Part shown: positions 34,355-42,727 of the stretch, in pieces
Numbering within the stretch: the first letter of the stretch is position 1
Layout of the letters: each line of letters begins with the position of its first letter
Assembly: GCF_036898095.1 (NCBI RefSeq)
Contig: NC_090728.1
Location: 86,922,739-86,986,738, forward strand
Source of the DNA: Palaemon carinicauda
Lineage: Eukaryota > Arthropoda > Malacostraca > Decapoda > Palaemonidae
Direction of reading: 5' to 3'
Length of the DNA: 64,000 nt
Notes under the pieces: generated by a model
What the model saw: only the letters and a program-made list of their open reading frames with translations
The model's database searches: none
Told to the model about the DNA's origin: nothing
Position numbers and translations under genes: made by a program

Positions 34355-35792
34355 AGTAGACCCCCGCCATACGACGTCCCCAGCTTACGTTTTTTTCACG
34401 TTACGGTGTGGAATACGATTTTTTTTCGTCCCCTCGTTACGACATTTTCCCCACCTTATGGCATTGAATTCCGAAACTCAAATTTGGCGGTTTCTACGCG
34501 TACGACTGTGCGAGTCAGTAGCTTGCCACCACGCTCATACGTCACTAAGAAGCTGGTCTGCTATTGGTCAGCGTCACGGCGTCACTAAGATGCCGATACG
34601 CTTTTGGCCGAAAATCCTCCCACAATGCCTGAGAGAGATGCTGCCTCTCTCTATTATTGCAATAGTATCCTAAAACAGATGAATTCAAGGGGTCTCACGG
34701 TTGGTTCTAAAAATTCAATAAACGGGCCGGGATTCATCCAGTTGTATGGCATGGGGAGGCTTCAAGTTCAGACACCAAGGGTGCCGACAAGTTTGTAAAG
34801 TATTTCAAAAAGATCCTGAAGGAAGAAGGCTATGTAACACAATAAGTGTTCAACTGTGATGAAGCTGGTCTTTTTTGGAAAAAAAATGCCTCGTCAAATA
34901 TACATGACCACCGAAGAGAAGAAAATGCCTGGACATAAGCCTATAAAGTATCAGTTGACTCTTACCCTATGTGCCAACACCAGCAGGTCTGCAAAATCAA
35001 GCCGTTATTGGTTTACCATTCCAAAAACCTTAGGGTATTTAAAGCTCATGAAGTCAATAAAGACTTGCTGCAAATTTTCTGGCATGCTAATGTTAAAGCT
35101 TGGGTTACTAGGCTCTTTGTTGAATGGGTTAACCAAGTTTTTGGCCCTGCTGTTAAGAAGTACCTTCAAGAGAATAATATGCCTTTGAAGTACTTGCTTT
35201 GTCTGGATACTGCCCCCCCCCCCAGGACTCTTAAGATGATATTTTTGACTAGTTCAAGTTTATCAAAGTGCTGGATCTCCCACCGAACATCACCCCCTAT
35301 CCCCTATTCCCCAGCTCATGGACCAGCAAGTCATCTCTAATTTCAAGAAACTTTATACCAAGAACTTGTTTAAGCAGTGTTTTACCGTCACACAAAGTAC
35401 CAACTTTGCATGAATTGTGGAGGAGCCATTTTAATATTGTACGCTACTTGAAGATCATAGATCAGGCTTGGGAGGGAGTGACTCGACACACCCTTAATTC
35501 TGCTTGGAAGAAGCTTTGGTCTGATGCTGTTGCTTCTAGAGATTTTGAAAACTTTGGCCCTGAACCTGCATCTGTGCCTGGTCCAGAGCCTGACGTGGAT
35601 GATATTGTGTCTGTTGGTAAATCCATGGGTCTGGAGGTCGATGAAGATGACTTCACCGAACTCGTCAAGGAGCATCATGAAAATTAAATGACTTACAGTG
35701 TATTCTTATGGGAATATTTGATCCAACATATGACTTTTAACATACAAAGTAGGTTCGGAAATTAATTAGATTCATATGTAGAGGTTCTACTC
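34355..35792 (+). mobile_element. Third Tigger/pogo-like transposon, decayed
   Basis: The left end is CAGTAGACCCCCGCCATACG after TA (34353-34354). The right end is near 35792 (inverse reading AGTAGAACCTCTACATATG) followed by TA. The two ends have diverged. It carries a short, broken transposase of a Tigger lineage different from the pair at 25783-33284. Confidence 0.72.
34600..35687 (+). pseudogene. Tigger/jerky-like transposase remnant
   Basis: Readable blocks in shifting frames: VFNCDEAGLFWKKMP (about 34850-34895, first catalytic Asp), HKPIKYQLTLTLCAN, HANVKAWVTRLFVEWVNQVF (about 35080-35140), KYLLCLDTAPPP (about 35190-35225, second Asp; followed by an 11-C run at 35213-35223 where AH would be expected) and a C-terminal part ending TELVKEHHEN (35687). 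At least four frame changes are needed to link them, so it is dead. Confidence 0.8.
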
Positions 35793-36460
35793 TAATACCT
35801 TTTTAATTTTGATGCAAAAAACGAGTAACACTGAATTAAAGTTTTGGCGATTTGAACAGAGCGATGTAAAGTGAGATTTAAAATGAAGGAAAGAAAAGTG
35901 ATTTGCTAGTTGAATGAATATGCTCATGAAGCATCTGCTGCAAAAATAGATGTTGAAAAGATAAAAACAACTGTTAAGAAAAAAAGTGCTTAAATTCTCG
36001 AGCCACCAACCATTGTGGTAAATAAGTGTTTGGCTGGCGCTTCTTCATCTACTTTAACCTTATCTCTAGACTTGCCTGCAATGTGAAAACTTATCACTAG
36101 GAATAAAAAATAATTAAACAAGGCACCAGCTAACCCTATTGATTTGGGGTATTAGGTCATATCCGAGTCTTATACTATACGTTATATATTCCCTAACTGG
36201 GTATGGAAGAGAAATTCCTTTTGGGAGAGACTGTGGAAAGCAATAGTAGAATACAGGCAGTCGAGGACTTACAACCGATACAGGTACCAAGAAACAGATC
36301 GTGACTCAATCTGGACGAATGTCGAACTCAAAATGTAAAGTTTCTGTATATTTATTATGCTGCGTCATGATGCTGTAATCATCTTGGTCATTTTTTATCA
36401 ACATGTTCTTAGTGTATATCATTATTTTATTTTGGTTTGTAGGATATTATATGCTTTATT
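35793..36460. other. Unassigned intronic sequence with a MITE end
   Basis: No gene. 36249-36345 (AGGCAGTCGAGGACTTACAACC, AGATCGTGACTCAATCTGGA...) shares its order of words with the inverse of 62050-62128, suggesting an end of a Tigger/mariner-type MITE after TA. Confidence 0.5.
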
Positions 36461-36505
36461 AAACGGATTTTGAGCGAAGCGAAAAATCTATTTTTGGGTA
36501 AGATA

Positions 36506-36841
36506 GCCATGTCGTCCTGATGGAAGTTCCTTAAAGGCAGCTTCCTAGGGTATATTACAACTACAGCGATATTCCCAGAGAATTTACCTTCAGGTACCCA
36601 GAATTCTAACTCCTGGAGCGAGTATCCCTAAAAAAGACCTTAGGGATATCGTAAATATCAGTGGACGTATTCTTGACACGCCTCATAGCAATCTATACCC
36701 CGAATAGAGTTAACACTTCGTAGGGGTAAAATGGCAAGAAAACGAAAACGATAAGAAAGGGGGGGAGCCGTTCATAAGGCATCCCTCCTCCCCGTTTCGA
36801 AAGCGTGCCCTGCGCCGCTCACGGCGCCATCTGTATTCCTT
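36506..36841 (+). repeat. Left inverted terminal repeat of DIRS copy B
   Basis: 336 bp from GCCATGTCGTCCTGATGG to CTGTATTCCTT; the inverse of 44880-45215 without visible mismatch. The outer ~45 bases (36461-36505) are unique to this end. Confidence 0.93.
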
Positions 36842-36935
36842 GTAGCGATACACGAGGTGCTACAGATACTGTATGTAGGGAGGGGTCCTACTATCCTTTT
36901 CACTCATATTTATTTTGAAAAGGAGCAGGGCGGGT

Positions 36936-37027
36936 CCATCAGGACGACATGGCTATCTTACCCAAAAATAGATTTTTCGCTTCGCTCAAAATCCGTTTTT
37001 TGGGCTCAAGCCATGTCGTCCTGATGG
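36936..37027. repeat. Internal complementary region (ICR) of DIRS copy B
   Basis: 36936-37000 is the inverse of the outer left end (36461-36524). 37000-37027 is the inverse of the outer right end (45198-45229). They are fused at ATCCGTTTTTTGGGCTC. The fused order equals the junction expected for a circle of the element. Confidence 0.92.
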
Positions 37028-37933
37028 AAGTATACCAGAGCATTACTGTATCTGTGGATTCTCAATACGTGCCGTACTCCTCAAGAATGTTTCTTAGTCA
37101 ACTCGACTGACAGACCTAAGATGTTACCGTTATACATCTTTTCACTAATCATAAGCCATGAGAGTGCTTCCTGCCCCCTACAGGGAGGAGTCCTACTAGA
37201 CTCTAGAAACGAACGAAGAGTACATATACCTATGTATGAATCACTCGCTAGCCAGTACCATATAGTGGTCTCACTCTATATGAAGCGAAGTCTTACGGGA
37301 CTACCGTATCCAAAAGAAAAAGTCCCGACCAGCACCCTGGTCGAAGTAAAAATAGACAAAAGGTTATATCTGCGTAGGATTAAACTTGCTACTACCACCG
37401 TCCTCAGAAAGGGGTGGAGTCCTTATTGCTAAGGAAAGTATAAACCAGTATAATCCAGGCTTTGCATTAAGGAATAGGCTATTATAGATATCCCCGATTA
37501 ATATACATAGGCTAAATGCTCAAAAAACAATATGAAATCAAAAAATATAGGTGAAGGAGACGCAAGGTTCCCGAGAACAAGTTTATTGAGAAACAATAAA
37601 TAGATATGGTCACCATAAATATGTACATATGCTAGGTGGATGACCAACAATTTTCACAAGTACTGTAGTGCATGGATGAATGATTATCTGAAAGAAAACA
37701 TATGTGTCACTTACACATACCCCGGTATCAAACTTAACGTCCATGTTACTACTTTGCTGACAATAGCGTTGGCAAACGCTTGGCACCCTGTCTGTACTTA
37801 TGTTACCATCACCATCACGTTGGAACAGTCACTGTGGGCTCTGAGAGCCTACACTACCAGTTATATCAACATATATAACTAACTATTCACCCAAGAATCC
37901 AAGTCCCAAATGATTCCGCTGTTCCTCGCAGAG
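37028..37933 (-). other. 3' noncoding region of DIRS copy B
   Basis: About 0.9 kb with no supported ORF, matching 3151-4061 of copy A. Confidence 0.75.
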
Positions 37934-40645
37934 TTAAACAGCAGGGTTAACGACGCAACCAACTGCTACCACAGACCTCTTTAGCTGCTCCACTTGCTTA
38001 GCATAGTGGCGAAAGAATACCCTGGAAGACTTCCAGCCAGTGTATGAACGAAGGTGTTCAAAATCCATAAAATTAAAGAAGTTTAAAGATGAAGCAACTT
38101 TCCTCGGATCATGACCTGCGGGTGAACTGTCAGGATCCGCTCTGCGAATAAAATATGTAATTTTCGCCCTAAGTTGATTTAAAGATAAATTCGAGCCCGA
38201 TGTTTCTCCTCTGAATAGTTGGCCCCCATGGAAGTCTGAAGTTCTACGAAGATAGACCTTAAGGCATTCTACGGGACATAGAGATGCATCTTCTTTCAGA
38301 GGGCAGATTCTCCAGGGACCCCACCTGTTGGTGGGCAACTCGTTCTTAGCGAGAAACGTAGGGTCCGGAAACAGGTTCAGTTCTCCCCCATCCAGGAACT
38401 GAACTCGGCCCTCCTCTCTCGAGAGGGCCACAATCTCACTAACTCTGGCCCCAGAAGCAAGGGCAAAAAGGAAGATCACTTTTTGAGTCAGGTCCTTCAA
38501 CGCACATTCCTCATTATCTAGTAATGAGGCAAAATGAAGGACTTTGTCTAATGACCATGAAATAGGCTTTGGAGGAGCTGATGGTCTAAGCCTAGCACAG
38601 GCCTTTGGGATCTTATTAAACATTTCGTTAGCGAGGTCTACCTGGAAGGCATATAGAATGGGTCTTGTTAGAGCTGACTTACATGTAGAAATTGTGTTCG
38701 CCGCCAGCCCCTGTCCGTGGAGGTGAATGAAGAAGGATAGGCAGAACTCCGTAGAGATCTCGTGCGGGTTCTTATCTTTGACAAAGGCTACCCATTTCTT
38801 CCATGCAGATTCGTACTGCCTCCTAGTAGACTTACACTTGTATTCTTCCAGGAAGTCGATACTATCTTTCGAGATTCCGAACCGTTTCTTCACCGCTAGG
38901 GAGAGAAAATCATGAGCTGCAGGGTTCGGGTCTTCTGTAATGAAGCGAAGACAGTCGACTTCTGGACTTGCTGGGACAGAACTGGGTCCGGGAGCGGTAG
39001 GAACTTCAGTCGTAGTTCCAGAGCCAGAGGGAACCATACACTGTTCGGCCACTTGTGGGCCACTATTGCTGCTACTCCCTTGAAGGATCTCAGTTTGTTG
39101 AGGACCCTCAACATCAGATTGTGAGGGGGAAACAGGTAGATCCTGGACCATCTGTTCCAATCGAGGGACATCGCATCTATTGCTTCTGCCGCGGGGTCCA
39201 CATATGGGGACACATATTTCGGCAGCTTCTTGTTGTCCTTCGTCGCGAAGAGGTCTATCTGCAGTTCTGGGACTTGACTCAAGATGAAAGAGAATGATCC
39301 TGCGTCTAGGGACCATTCTGTCTCTATCGGTGTTACCCTGGATAGAGCGTCCGCGGTCACATTCCGGACTCCTTGAAGGTGAACTGCTGACAGGTGCCAC
39401 TTCTTCTTCTCCGCCAGTCGGAATATGGCTAACATCACCTGGTTGAGAGGTGGGGATCTCGATCCCCGCCGATTCAGACATTTCACAACCACCTCGCTGT
39501 CCAGTACCAACCTTACGTGGATCGAGTGACGTGGGGATACTTTCTTCAGGGTCAGAAGTACTGCCATAGCTTCTAGAAAGTTTATGTGAAAGGTCCCAAA
39601 TAGCTTGGACCAGATTCCTTGCACTTTTTTCCGATGGGAGTGACCCCCCCACCCTACCTTTGAGGCGTCTGTGTGGATTGTCACTGACGGGGGGGGTGGC
39701 TGAAGAGGTAGAGACCTCTTTAGACGACTGGCTTGAGACCACGGTCTGAGAAGAGAACGTAGCCGAAGTGGGACCGGTCTCTTTACGTCCCTTCGCTCTT
39801 TCGATGCAAAGGTTCTCCATACTCCCGCTGCATCTTTTAGCTGTGCTCTTAGCACAGGGTCTGTTACTGATGCAAACTGAAGAGAGCCCAAAACCCTCTC
39901 TTGTTCGCGTCTTGATATCCTCTCGGAACCTAGAAGTCTCCTGACAGACCCTGCTATTTCCTTCCTCTTTGACATCGGGATGGAAAGACGGTGTGACACT
40001 AAATCCCAGTGAATTCCCAACCACTGGAACCTCTGAGCTGGAGAAAGACGAGACTTCTTTCTGTTGATCATGAAGCCTAGATATTCCAGGAACTGAATCA
40101 CTTGTAGGGAAGCTTGCAAGCATTCTGCTCTGGATGCTGCCCACACCAACCAATCGTCCAGGTAGGCTACTACCTGGAACCCTTTTAGGCGTAACTGTTT
40201 GAGAGCTGCGCTCGCAAGCTTCGTAAAGATCCTTGGGGCTATGTTTAGTCCGAAGGGCATCGCCCTGAAAGCGTAAAGTTTTTGTTGTAGCTTGAATCCT
40301 AGGTAGGGGGAGAGACGACGACTTATTGTAACGTGCCAATATGCGTCTGACAAGTCGATGGAGACGGTATATGCCCTCTTGGGCAGTAAGGCCCTTATGT
40401 GTTGTAACGTTAGCATTTTGAACTTGTGGTTCACTATGAACTTGTTGAGTGGTGACAAGTCCAGAATGACTCTGAGTTTCCCCGAGTCTTTCTTGGGAAC
40501 ACAAAACAGCCTCCCTTGGAACTTGATGGACTTTACCCTCCTGATCACCTTTTTCTCCAACAGATCTTGGATGTACTCCTCCAAAACGGGGGTGGAGTGT
40601 TGGAAAAATTGAGGGCACAGGGGCGGAGTACTGTACCAACTCCAA
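37934..40645 (-). CDS. DIRS tyrosine recombinase ORF (C-terminal YR domain; N-terminal part overlaps RT)
   Basis: This is a 903-codon open frame. Residues ~578-903 (nt 38914-37937) are a phage-integrase-family tyrosine recombinase: an N-terminal helical part (STRRQYESAWKKWVAFV), then catalytic R734 (GARVSE), H845 and R848 (GHDPRK), W871 (GWKSS) and Y881 (FRHY). It would integrate the circular cDNA of the element. The first ~577 codons lie entirely within the RT/RNase H gene in another frame and resemble no family I know; the homologous stretch is also open over long parts of the decayed copy A. Whether translation starts at 40645 or near 38950 cannot be decided; a start close to the YR domain, or frameshifting or re-initiation from the upstream ORF, is possible. 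Confidence 0.9.
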   Translation of the reverse strand: MELVQYSAPVPSIFPTLHPRFGGVHPRSVGEKGDQEGKVHQVPREAVLCSQERLGETQSHSGLVTTQQVHSEPQVQNANVTTHKGLTAQEGIYRLHRLVRRILARYNKSSSLPLPRIQATTKTLRFQGDALRTKHSPKDLYEACERSSQTVTPKRVPGSSLPGRLVGVGSIQSRMLASFPTSDSVPGISRLHDQQKEVSSFSSSEVPVVGNSLGFSVTPSFHPDVKEEGNSRVCQETSRFREDIKTRTREGFGLSSVCISNRPCAKSTAKRCSGSMENLCIERAKGRKETGPTSATFSSQTVVSSQSSKEVSTSSATPPVSDNPHRRLKGRVGGSLPSEKSARNLVQAIWDLSHKLSRSYGSTSDPEESIPTSLDPRKVGTGQRGGCEMSESAGIEIPTSQPGDVSHIPTGGEEEVAPVSSSPSRSPECDRGRSIQGNTDRDRMVPRRRIILFHLESSPRTADRPLRDEGQQEAAEICVPICGPRGRSNRCDVPRLEQMVQDLPVSPSQSDVEGPQQTEILQGSSSNSGPQVAEQCMVPSGSGTTTEVPTAPGPSSVPASPEVDCLRFITEDPNPAAHDFLSLAVKKRFGISKDSIDFLEEYKCKSTRRQYESAWKKWVAFVKDKNPHEISTEFCLSFFIHLHGQGLAANTISTCKSALTRPILYAFQVDLANEMFNKIPKACARLRPSAPPKPISWSLDKVLHFASLLDNEECALKDLTQKVIFLFALASGARVSEIVALSREEGRVQFLDGGELNLFPDPTFLAKNELPTNRWGPWRICPLKEDASLCPVECLKVYLRRTSDFHGGQLFRGETSGSNLSLNQLRAKITYFIRRADPDSSPAGHDPRKVASSLNFFNFMDFEHLRSYTGWKSSRVFFRHYAKQVEQLKRSVVAVGCVVNPAV

Positions 40646-40845
40646 CCCAGTCCATTTTTGAGAAGGCTGTGGGCCCAGGGATCGAAGGTCCAGCGATCCC
40701 GGAAATACTGAAGTCTCCCACCTACCGGCGACACTTCACTTTGACTGTCCTGCAGTCTTGCCTCCCTGGCCGCGACCACCTCTGAATCCTCGTCCCCTAG
40801 AGGGGCGTCTTGATGACCCTCTAGCTGCTCCTCTGGGTCTTGCAC
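38896..40845 (-). CDS. DIRS reverse transcriptase-RNase H polyprotein
   Basis: A 649-residue ORF. RT spans about residues 95-290, with FCVPKKDSGKLRVILDLSPL, SIDLSDAYWHV (catalytic D164), FGLNIAP and the YLDD box (228-231). RNase H spans about 385-505, with catalytic HTDAS (D393), FLEAMAVL (E425), VLDSEV (D449) and TADALSR (D499). The segment 510-640 (ELQIDLFAT, then LFPPHNLMLRVLNKLR and WPNSVWFPL) corresponds in position to the methyltransferase-like domain reported after RNase H in DIRS elements, but I see no sure SAM-binding motif. It overlaps gag by 110 nt and the YR frame by 1750 nt. It copies the element's RNA into DNA. All catalytic residues are present. Confidence 0.95.
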   Translation of the reverse strand: MQDPEEQLEGHQDAPLGDEDSEVVAAREARLQDSQSEVSPVGGRLQYFRDRWTFDPWAHSLLKNGLGWSWYSTPPLCPQFFQHSTPVLEEYIQDLLEKKVIRRVKSIKFQGRLFCVPKKDSGKLRVILDLSPLNKFIVNHKFKMLTLQHIRALLPKRAYTVSIDLSDAYWHVTISRRLSPYLGFKLQQKLYAFRAMPFGLNIAPRIFTKLASAALKQLRLKGFQVVAYLDDWLVWAASRAECLQASLQVIQFLEYLGFMINRKKSRLSPAQRFQWLGIHWDLVSHRLSIPMSKRKEIAGSVRRLLGSERISRREQERVLGSLQFASVTDPVLRAQLKDAAGVWRTFASKERRDVKRPVPLRLRSLLRPWSQASRLKRSLPLQPPPPSVTIHTDASKVGWGGHSHRKKVQGIWSKLFGTFHINFLEAMAVLLTLKKVSPRHSIHVRLVLDSEVVVKCLNRRGSRSPPLNQVMLAIFRLAEKKKWHLSAVHLQGVRNVTADALSRVTPIETEWSLDAGSFSFILSQVPELQIDLFATKDNKKLPKYVSPYVDPAAEAIDAMSLDWNRWSRIYLFPPHNLMLRVLNKLRSFKGVAAIVAHKWPNSVWFPLALELRLKFLPLPDPVLSQQVQKSTVFASLQKTRTLQLMIFSP

Positions 40846-42727
40846 GAAACGTGGTCGACTGTCCCTCGAACACGGGATTGAATGCAGGGGAAGCTGATGA
40901 CATTGCTTGGGGAACCCATTGGAAGGTGGTCGGGGTCTGGGCTACCAGTTGTGGAACCGGAGGCAAAGCTGGCTGTTGCTGCTGTGGTCTTTGCTGTTTG
41001 AAGGACTTGGCTGGACGGGAGGAAAACCTTGACTTCTTCGCCTTTCCTTTCGGCTGAGGGCCCTCATCCGGAGAAGACTTCCTCTTAAGGGACAGGCCCC
41101 ACTTCAGGAGAAGATTGCGGTTCTCAGTGGCAGCCTTGTCCACGATCTCTTTGACCACGTCCTTGGGAAAGAGATCCTTACCCCAGATGTTAGATGAAAT
41201 TAGCCTCTTGGGTTCGTGCCTCACTGTGGCCGAGGCAAACACAAACTCCCTACAGGCTCTCCTTGCTTTCACAAAGCAATAGAGGTCCTTGGTTACTGTG
41301 GCCAGATGGATTTTGGCCATAACCATGAACATCTCTGGCATCTTGGGGTCGCTAGCCATCGTCTCCATGTTGGTCTGGAGAGACATCGAGGCTGCCAGGC
41401 GCTCCTTTGTGTCCAATTCCCTCCGAAGAAGGAATTCCGACAACTTGGGAAGGTTTTCGCCGAACTGCTGTCCTGCAATGTCGGCGTCTAACTTCCCAAC
41501 CGAGAAAGTAAGGTACACCTCCTTCCAGTCCTTGTTATCCATTGGCAATGCCAGCGATAGAGGTTTACATTCCTCCAAAGACGGGCACGGCTTGCCAGCT
41601 TCAACTGCCTTGATGACGGCCGCAAACCCCTTTTGCATAAAGGGGAAGGCCCTAGCTGGGGAGGATACAAAGGAGGGGTGTTTCTTGCTCAAGGCGGCAA
41701 CCTTCGAGTTTGAGAACCCCCTCTCCTTTAAAGCAGCTGTCAAGGTGGCTTGAGCCTTGGAGTGATCTAGGATAATCACTTCCTTTGGTTCCGTCTCCTC
41801 CTTCGAAGCCGGCTCCTTCTTCAAACGGACATAGCAGTCCGGGTATGCCCCTCTACTGGGCCAGAATTCCACCTCCTCAAGGGGAACTGAACCCAGTTTC
41901 TCCGACATGACGATCTTCCCAATCGTCATCGGCATGTGCTCGGCATATCTCCACGGGTTGGTATCCGAGCACAGAGGAAGGTCCTTAACGTTGAGCTTCT
42001 TTGGAGGTCCACGTGATGCTGTGATCTTCTGCATCTGGAGCTCCAAAGTAGCGGCCTTCTGATTATTCTCCCTCTGCATCTGTTGGATCATACCAACGAT
42101 GGAAGAGAGAGCCTGTCCAAGCTCTGCTGGAAGAGCGGACGAGGTAGAGGGGATAGGTTCAGGGACCTGAACCGGCACGTCTGATGAAACGGGAACCTCT
42201 TCCTCCACAGCAATAGGATCTCGATCTTGCTCCTCGCCCTCTGCGAGGAGATCCTGCTCCGCACGATCAGACAAGTCGGACATCTTGTCGTCCAACTGGA
42301 TGTCCTGCAAGGCGTCAGCGACATCCTCCTCCACTGGGATCTGGATCAGAGGGATCTCCGGCCGAGGCTGGGGAACAACAGCATCAGGGGAAGCCTTGGG
42401 GAAAAGGTATGCCCTCATCTTCTCGTTAGGAAGATAAGGTCCAGTGGTGTTTTTCTGAAAACCCCTTACCCATACACGAAGCCTCTCCCTCGCTGCATCT
42501 CTTGACTCCGCCGACCTAGGGGATTCAAAAGCCTCTGATAGCAGGTTAGTACATACAGCACATACCTGCGGATCCCAGTAACGATGTTCATCATTGGAGG
42601 CTGCACAAGCTGCGTGCCTCCTACACGAGGTATGTCCGCAAAAGTTCTTACTGCGGACATTGCAGAAGACACTATCACACTTCGGATGCTCCTCCTGTAA
42701 AAGAAGAAAAATTTCCATGAATATCAA
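40736..42727 (-). CDS. DIRS gag-like structural protein
   Basis: A 663-codon frame. The N-terminus has a dense Cys/His cluster (C17, C22, C30, C35, H38, C41, C56, C59; KCDSVFCNVRSKNFCGHTSC), probably zinc-binding. The middle (about 230-520) is helical with no domain I can name. Near the end there is a Gln/Pro-rich stretch and an Arg/Gly-rich (RGG-like) tail that could bind nucleic acid. The in-frame ATGs at 42727 and 42718 lie within a polypyrimidine tract just before an acceptor-like CAG (42695-42697), so the natural protein may begin with codons spliced from an upstream exon. It is presumed to form the particle that carries the element RNA. Confidence 0.88.
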   Translation of the reverse strand: MIFMEIFLLLQEEHPKCDSVFCNVRSKNFCGHTSCRRHAACAASNDEHRYWDPQVCAVCTNLLSEAFESPRSAESRDAARERLRVWVRGFQKNTTGPYLPNEKMRAYLFPKASPDAVVPQPRPEIPLIQIPVEEDVADALQDIQLDDKMSDLSDRAEQDLLAEGEEQDRDPIAVEEEVPVSSDVPVQVPEPIPSTSSALPAELGQALSSIVGMIQQMQRENNQKAATLELQMQKITASRGPPKKLNVKDLPLCSDTNPWRYAEHMPMTIGKIVMSEKLGSVPLEEVEFWPSRGAYPDCYVRLKKEPASKEETEPKEVIILDHSKAQATLTAALKERGFSNSKVAALSKKHPSFVSSPARAFPFMQKGFAAVIKAVEAGKPCPSLEECKPLSLALPMDNKDWKEVYLTFSVGKLDADIAGQQFGENLPKLSEFLLRRELDTKERLAASMSLQTNMETMASDPKMPEMFMVMAKIHLATVTKDLYCFVKARRACREFVFASATVRHEPKRLISSNIWGKDLFPKDVVKEIVDKAATENRNLLLKWGLSLKRKSSPDEGPQPKGKAKKSRFSSRPAKSFKQQRPQQQQPALPPVPQLVAQTPTTFQWVPQAMSSASPAFNPVFEGQSTTFRARPRGAARGSSRRPSRGRGFRGGRGQGGKTAGQSK
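42685..42716 (-). promoter_or_regulatory. Splice-acceptor-like site in front of DIRS gag
   Basis: On the minus strand: TTTTTCTTCTTTTACAG followed by GAGGAGCATCC. Copy A has TTTCTTCTCTTTACAG followed by GAGGACCATC at the same place (8840-8870). The next exon base would be 42694. Similar tract-AG sequences precede the gag-like regions of family II at 19328 and about 45930. Confidence 0.6.
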
